The notes under the pieces were generated by a model. It saw nothing but the letters and a program-made list of their open reading frames with translations, did no database searches and was not told the DNA's origin. Below are positions 60,497-64,000 of a stretch of DNA of 64,000 nt, piece after piece. The stretch covers positions 62,001-126,000 of the forward strand of contig CAMFKI010000004.1 of NCBI GenBank assembly GCA_945957365.1, in the 5' to 3' direction. A program made the translations under genes and the position numbers. Position 1 is the first letter of the stretch. Each line of letters opens with the position of its first letter. The DNA is from an uncultured Alphaproteobacteria bacterium. GTDB taxonomy: Bacteria; Pseudomonadota; Alphaproteobacteria; Rhizobiales; Aestuariivirgaceae.

Positions 60497-61995
60497 TGCA
60501 GCCTGTCATCGAGATGCGGAAGATGACCAAGGCCTATCGCGGCGTTCCCGCCGTGAAGGACGTGGATTTCACCCTGATGAAGGGCGAAGTGCATGCGCTC
60601 CTCGGCGAGAATGGAGCGGGCAAGTCCACCCTCACCAAGATCATGGCGGGCGTCGTCGAGGCGACCTCGGGCGAGATGCTGCACAACGGCCAGAGAGTTG
60701 CCTTCGCCAACCCGCACGAGGCGCTGCAGAACGGCATCGCCATGGTGTTCCAGGAAACCAGCCTCGTTCCCTCCATGACGGTGGCGCAGAACATCTATCT
60801 CGGCGAGGAGAAGTTCCTCAACCGCCTGCGCGGCATCTACATCGCCGCACAACAGTTCCTGCAGTCGCTGAACTTCAGCGTCGACCCCACCGCCTCCGTG
60901 GCGACCCTCGGTGCCGCCAAGCGCCAGATGGTGGAGATCGCCCGCGCCGTCCACCACAAGGCCGATGTCATCATCTTCGACGAACCGACGGCAACCCTGA
61001 CGCCCGAGGAGAAGCGCCACTTCTTCGCGCTGATGCGCCGTCTCAAGGCGTCGGGCGTCTCCATCGTCTTCATCACCCACGCCCTGGAAGAAGCGCTCTC
61101 GCACGCCGACCGCATCTCGATCCTGCGCGACGGCGAGCTGATCGAGACCGGACTCGCGGCGGAATTCGACCGCAACAAGGTGGTGCGCGCCATGGTGGGC
61201 CGCGCCCTGACCGGGGAGATCTACAACAGGCGGCGCCAGGCCCCGGACCTGCGCAGGCGCGGCCGTCAGATCCTGTCGGTGCGCGACGTGTCGATGGGCA
61301 GCATGGTGCGCAACAACTCCTTCTCGATCTTCGAGGGCCAGATCACCGGCATCTTCGGCCTCGTTGGCTCGGGGCGCACCGAAACCTTCAAGATCGTGTC
61401 GGGCATCTACAAGCGCGACTTCCTGCGCGGCGGCGAGATCGAGTTCGATGGCCGCCCGGTGCGCTACAACGTTCCGGTCCACGCGGTGCGTGACGGTATC
61501 GTCTACGTCACCGAGGACCGCAAGCTCGAGGGCTTCTTCGAGACCATGTCGATCGCCGAGAACTTCTATTCCGGACCGCTGGCGGCCGATCTCACCCGCT
61601 CCAGCGTGGTCTCCTTCGCCGAGATGCGGGAGATCGCGGCGGACTGGTCGAAGCGTCTGGATGTCAAGGCCATCAACGACAATGCCCGCGTCGTCGAACT
61701 CTCCGGTGGCAACCAGCAGAAGGTGGTGATCGGCAAGGGCCTCGCGCAGCGCCCGAAACTCGTCATCTTCGACGAGCCGACCCGCGGCGTGGATGTCGGC
61801 GCCATCGCCGAGATCCACCGCTTCATCAACCAGCTCGCCGACGAGGGACTGGCCGTCGTGGTGATCTCGAGCTACTTGCCGGAGGTCATGAACCTTTCGG
61901 ACCGCATCCTGGTGTGCCGACAGGGCCGCGTGGTCGAAGAGATATCTCCGGTTGAGGCAACGGAAGAAAAGATCATGTTTGCCGCCGTTCACTGA
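60496..61995 (+). CDS. Sugar-type ABC transporter ATP-binding protein (double NBD)
   Basis: 499 residues. Two NBDs as in RbsA/MglA. NBD1 has Walker A GENGAGKSTL, Walker B VIIFDEPTATL, and a variant signature LGAAKRQMVEIARAV where the usual LS-x-G/Q is changed. NBD2 has the usual degenerate Walker A GLVGSGRTETF, signature LSGGNQQKVVIGKGL and Walker B LVIFDEPTRGVDVGA. It energises uptake through the two permeases. The ATG at 60496 overlaps the previous stop; a GTG at 60493 is also possible. Confidence 0.92.
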   Translation: MQPVIEMRKMTKAYRGVPAVKDVDFTLMKGEVHALLGENGAGKSTLTKIMAGVVEATSGEMLHNGQRVAFANPHEALQNGIAMVFQETSLVPSMTVAQNIYLGEEKFLNRLRGIYIAAQQFLQSLNFSVDPTASVATLGAAKRQMVEIARAVHHKADVIIFDEPTATLTPEEKRHFFALMRRLKASGVSIVFITHALEEALSHADRISILRDGELIETGLAAEFDRNKVVRAMVGRALTGEIYNRRRQAPDLRRRGRQILSVRDVSMGSMVRNNSFSIFEGQITGIFGLVGSGRTETFKIVSGIYKRDFLRGGEIEFDGRPVRYNVPVHAVRDGIVYVTEDRKLEGFFETMSIAENFYSGPLAADLTRSSVVSFAEMREIAADWSKRLDVKAINDNARVVELSGGNQQKVVIGKGLAQRPKLVIFDEPTRGVDVGAIAEIHRFINQLADEGLAVVVISSYLPEVMNLSDRILVCRQGRVVEEISPVEATEEKIMFAAVH

Positions 61996-62021
61996 AAAGC
62001 GAAAGTGGCCTTTGCGGCTGT

Positions 62022-62068
62022 CTTTCACATTTCGAAAATTTCTTGCCAATAGTGAAGAAAAATGAAAG
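62022..62068. promoter_or_regulatory. Candidate operator region upstream of the GlpR-like gene
   Basis: The 103 bases between the ATPase stop and the regulator are AT-rich. CTTTCA at 62022-62027 is mirrored by TGAAAG at 62063-62068, and TTTCGAAAA between them is itself palindromic. DeoR-family operators often contain such TTTCGA/TGAAAG half-sites. No direct evidence beyond base pattern. Confidence 0.35.
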
Positions 62069-62098
62069 TCTGTCCCTTCACTACGTGAGGGATATGAC

Positions 62099-62902
62099 AT
62101 GCTGGGCGTCAGCCCGCGGCAGCAGCAGATTTTGATCCTCGCCCGGGCCTCCGGCAGCGTCTCGGTCGACGATCTGGCACTGCGCTTCGATGTGACGCCG
62201 CAGACCATCCGCAAGGACCTGAACGAACTCTGTGATGCCAGGCTTCTGGCGCGTACCCATGGCGGCGCCATGCTCTCCTCTGGCGTCGAGAACCTCGCCT
62301 ATGAGGCCCGCCGCCACATGGCCGCCGCCGAGAAGGTGGTGATCGGCAGGCATGCCGCGCGCCTCATCCCCAATGACTGCTCGCTGTTCATCAACATCGG
62401 CACGACGACCGAGGAGGTGGCCCGCGCCCTGATCGATCACGAGGGCCTGCTGGTGATCACCAACAACATCCACGTCGCCTCGATCCTCATGCCGCGTCCG
62501 AAGATCGAGGTGATCCTCGCCGGCGGCATGGTGCGGAAGAGCGACGGCGGCATCATCGGCGAGGCCGCTGCCGACTTCATCGCACAGTTCAAGGTCGACC
62601 ATGCGGTGATCGGGGCCTCGGCGCTGGACGAGGACGGCGCCATGCTCGACTTCGACTATCACGAGGTGCGCGTCGCCAAGGCCATCATGCAGAATGCGCG
62701 CAGCGTCATGCTGGTGGCGGACGCCATGAAGTTCACCCGCACCGCGCCCGTGCGCATCGGCCACCTCGCCGATGTCGATGTCTTCGTCACCGACCGGGCG
62801 CCGCCCTCCCCCGTGGCGGAGTATTGCCAGGCGCAGGGCGTGGCGCTCGCAATCGCCGATGGAATGAATGCACATGAAACGCCAAGGGAAGCCGCACAAT
62901 GA
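62099..62902 (+). CDS. DeoR/GlpR-family transcriptional repressor
   Basis: 267 residues. The DeoR HTH opens the protein (RQQQILILARASGSVSVDDLALRFDVTPQTIRKDLNEL in parts), followed by RTHGGAML and the sugar-phosphate sensor domain with IFINIGTTTEEVARAL-type glycine loop (INIGTTTEEVARAL), ILAGGMVRKSDGGIIG and MLVADAMKFTRTAPVRIGHL. In the family it senses a sugar or polyol phosphate, glycerol-3-phosphate for GlpR. It overlaps glpD-type gene by 4 bases (ATGA). Confidence 0.9.
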   Translation: MLGVSPRQQQILILARASGSVSVDDLALRFDVTPQTIRKDLNELCDARLLARTHGGAMLSSGVENLAYEARRHMAAAEKVVIGRHAARLIPNDCSLFINIGTTTEEVARALIDHEGLLVITNNIHVASILMPRPKIEVILAGGMVRKSDGGIIGEAAADFIAQFKVDHAVIGASALDEDGAMLDFDYHEVRVAKAIMQNARSVMLVADAMKFTRTAPVRIGHLADVDVFVTDRAPPSPVAEYCQAQGVALAIADGMNAHETPREAAQ

Positions 62903-64000
62903 TCCATGACCTGTTCATCATCGGCGGCGGCGTCAATGGCTGCGGCATCGCGCGTGATGCTGCGGGCCGTGGCCTCAAGGTGTTCCTCGCCGAGCAGGGG
63001 GACCTCGCCTCGGGCACGTCGAGCGCATCGACCAAGCTCGTCCATGGCGGGTTGCGCTACCTCGAGCACTATGAGTTCCGCCTCGTCCGCGAGGCGCTGA
63101 TCGAGCGCGAGGTGCTGCTGAAGGCGGCGCCGCACATCATCTGGCCGCTGCGCTTCGTGCTGCCCTACCACCAGGGCCTGCGCCCCTGGCCCATCCTGCG
63201 CATGGGCCTGTTCCTCTACGATCACCTCGGCGGCCGCAAGATCCTGCCGCCCACCCGCAGCGTCGATCTGCGCAGCGACGTGACAGGGCAACCGCTCAAG
63301 CCGCAATATGTGCGCGGCTATGAATATTCCGATTGCTGGGTCGAGGACTCCCGCCTCGTCGTCCTGAACGCGCGCGATGCCCAGGCCAGGGGAGCGGTGA
63401 TCCGAACCCGCACCAAATGCATTTCGGCACGCCGGGTGGCAGACAGCTGGGAACTGACCGTCGAGACCGAGAACGGCCATGTGGAAAAACTCCATGCCAG
63501 GGCACTCGTCAATGCCGCCGGACCCTGGGTCAGCGAAGTTCTGGGCAACGTGGTCGGGCGCAACGACCCTGACAGGATCCGCATGGTGAAGGGCAGCCAC
63601 CTCGTCGTCGACAGGCTCTATGACCACGACCGCTGCTACATCTTCCAGAATGCCGACGGCCGCATCTGCTTTGCCATTCCCTATGAGCGCGACTTCACCC
63701 TGATCGGCACGACCGATGAAGATCACAAGGGCGACCCCGGCAAGCCGCAGATCACGGACGCCGAGTCGGACTATCTTCTGAAGGCCGTCAGCGACTATTT
63801 CCGCAAGCCTGTCACCCGCGACATGGTGCGCTGGAGTTATTCCGGCATCCGCCCGCTGTATGACGACGGCGCCTCGAAGGCGCAGGAGGCAACCCGGGAC
63901 TATGTGCTGAAGCTCGATCATCCCGAGGGCGGCGCTCCGCTCCTCTCGGTGTTCGGCGGCAAGATCACCACCTTCCGCCGCCTCTCGGAACACGCCATGG
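62899..64000 (+). CDS. glpD: Glycerol-3-phosphate dehydrogenase GlpD-type (partial)
   Basis: 367 residues are visible; the frame is open at the window edge. The FAD-binding FIIGGGVNGCGIARDAAGRG, LASGTSSASTKLVHGGLRYLEHYEFRLVREAL (in parts), LVNAAGPWVSE, DGRICFAIPYERDFTLIGTTDEDHKGDP (in parts), WSYSGIRPLYDD and GGKITTFRRLSEHA are all canonical for aerobic GlpD. It oxidises sn-glycerol-3-phosphate to DHAP and passes electrons to ubiquinone. A related erythritol-phosphate dehydrogenase (EryB) in Brucella belongs to the same family, so the real substrate is uncertain given the sugar-type ABC operon. Confidence 0.9.
   Translation, partial: MIHDLFIIGGGVNGCGIARDAAGRGLKVFLAEQGDLASGTSSASTKLVHGGLRYLEHYEFRLVREALIEREVLLKAAPHIIWPLRFVLPYHQGLRPWPILRMGLFLYDHLGGRKILPPTRSVDLRSDVTGQPLKPQYVRGYEYSDCWVEDSRLVVLNARDAQARGAVIRTRTKCISARRVADSWELTVETENGHVEKLHARALVNAAGPWVSEVLGNVVGRNDPDRIRMVKGSHLVVDRLYDHDRCYIFQNADGRICFAIPYERDFTLIGTTDEDHKGDPGKPQITDAESDYLLKAVSDYFRKPVTRDMVRWSYSGIRPLYDDGASKAQEATRDYVLKLDHPEGGAPLLSVFGGKITTFRRLSEHAM

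Overview
The window looks like chromosomal DNA of a high-GC alphaproteobacterium, most likely of the Hyphomicrobiales (Rhizobiales) or a close relative. This rests on gene order and protein character: etfB-etfA followed by a 3-hydroxyacyl-CoA dehydrogenase, argH-lptM-lysA-DUF4175, leuS-lptE-holA, glnK-amtB, ftsK-lolA-xthA, and a DUF4175/TIGR02302 protein of the alphaproteobacterial type. No phage, insertion sequence, integrase or CRISPR array was seen. One tRNA (Gly-GCC) is present.

Region 1 (0-29.3 kb) is mostly core chromosome. It holds electron-transfer flavoprotein and beta-oxidation genes, arginine and lysine biosynthesis, a membrane-anchored TlpA-type thioredoxin, leucyl-tRNA synthetase with LPS-assembly lipoprotein LptE and the DNA polymerase III delta subunit, an L,D-transpeptidase, an orphan OmpR-type response regulator, exonuclease III, LolA, the FtsK DNA translocase, the ammonium transporter and its PII protein under a recognisable sigma-54 promoter, a ubiquinone-type hydroxylase and several small quality-control genes (LON-domain protein, Trm112, thioredoxin-TPR, prolyl-tRNA editing protein).

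Region 2 (29.4-53.4 kb) lies directly after the tRNA-Gly gene and is an envelope glycoconjugate cluster. It encodes about ten glycosyltransferase-like proteins (GT61, GT8-like, GT9/41-like with TPRs, GT4, GT2-like, DUF707, RgpF-like, a tandem pair with a DxD motif), a TPR-sulfotransferase, a Stealth-type sugar-phosphate transferase and a PvdE/SyrD-like ABC exporter. Mixed in are lipid-headgroup genes: PgpA, a CDP-alcohol phosphatidyltransferase overlapping an FGGY kinase, inositol-3-phosphate synthase, a 3-ketodihydrosphingosine-reductase-like SDR and a divergent CdsA-like cytidylyltransferase. One glycosyltransferase is fused to a domain of the glucosamine inositolphosphorylceramide transferase (GINT1) type. 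Taken together these suggest, as a hypothesis, that the cluster makes an inositol-containing phospho- or sphingolipid and decorates it with sugars.

Region 3 (53.6-64 kb) starts with a quinone oxidoreductase and an AhpD-like protein. It continues with a ribose-type ABC uptake operon (permease, binding protein, a permease fused to an SMP-30-like beta-propeller, a second propeller protein, double-NBD ATPase), followed by a GlpR/DeoR regulator overlapping a GlpD-type dehydrogenase that runs off the window. The context points to uptake and oxidation of a polyol or sugar whose identity is not shown by the sequence.
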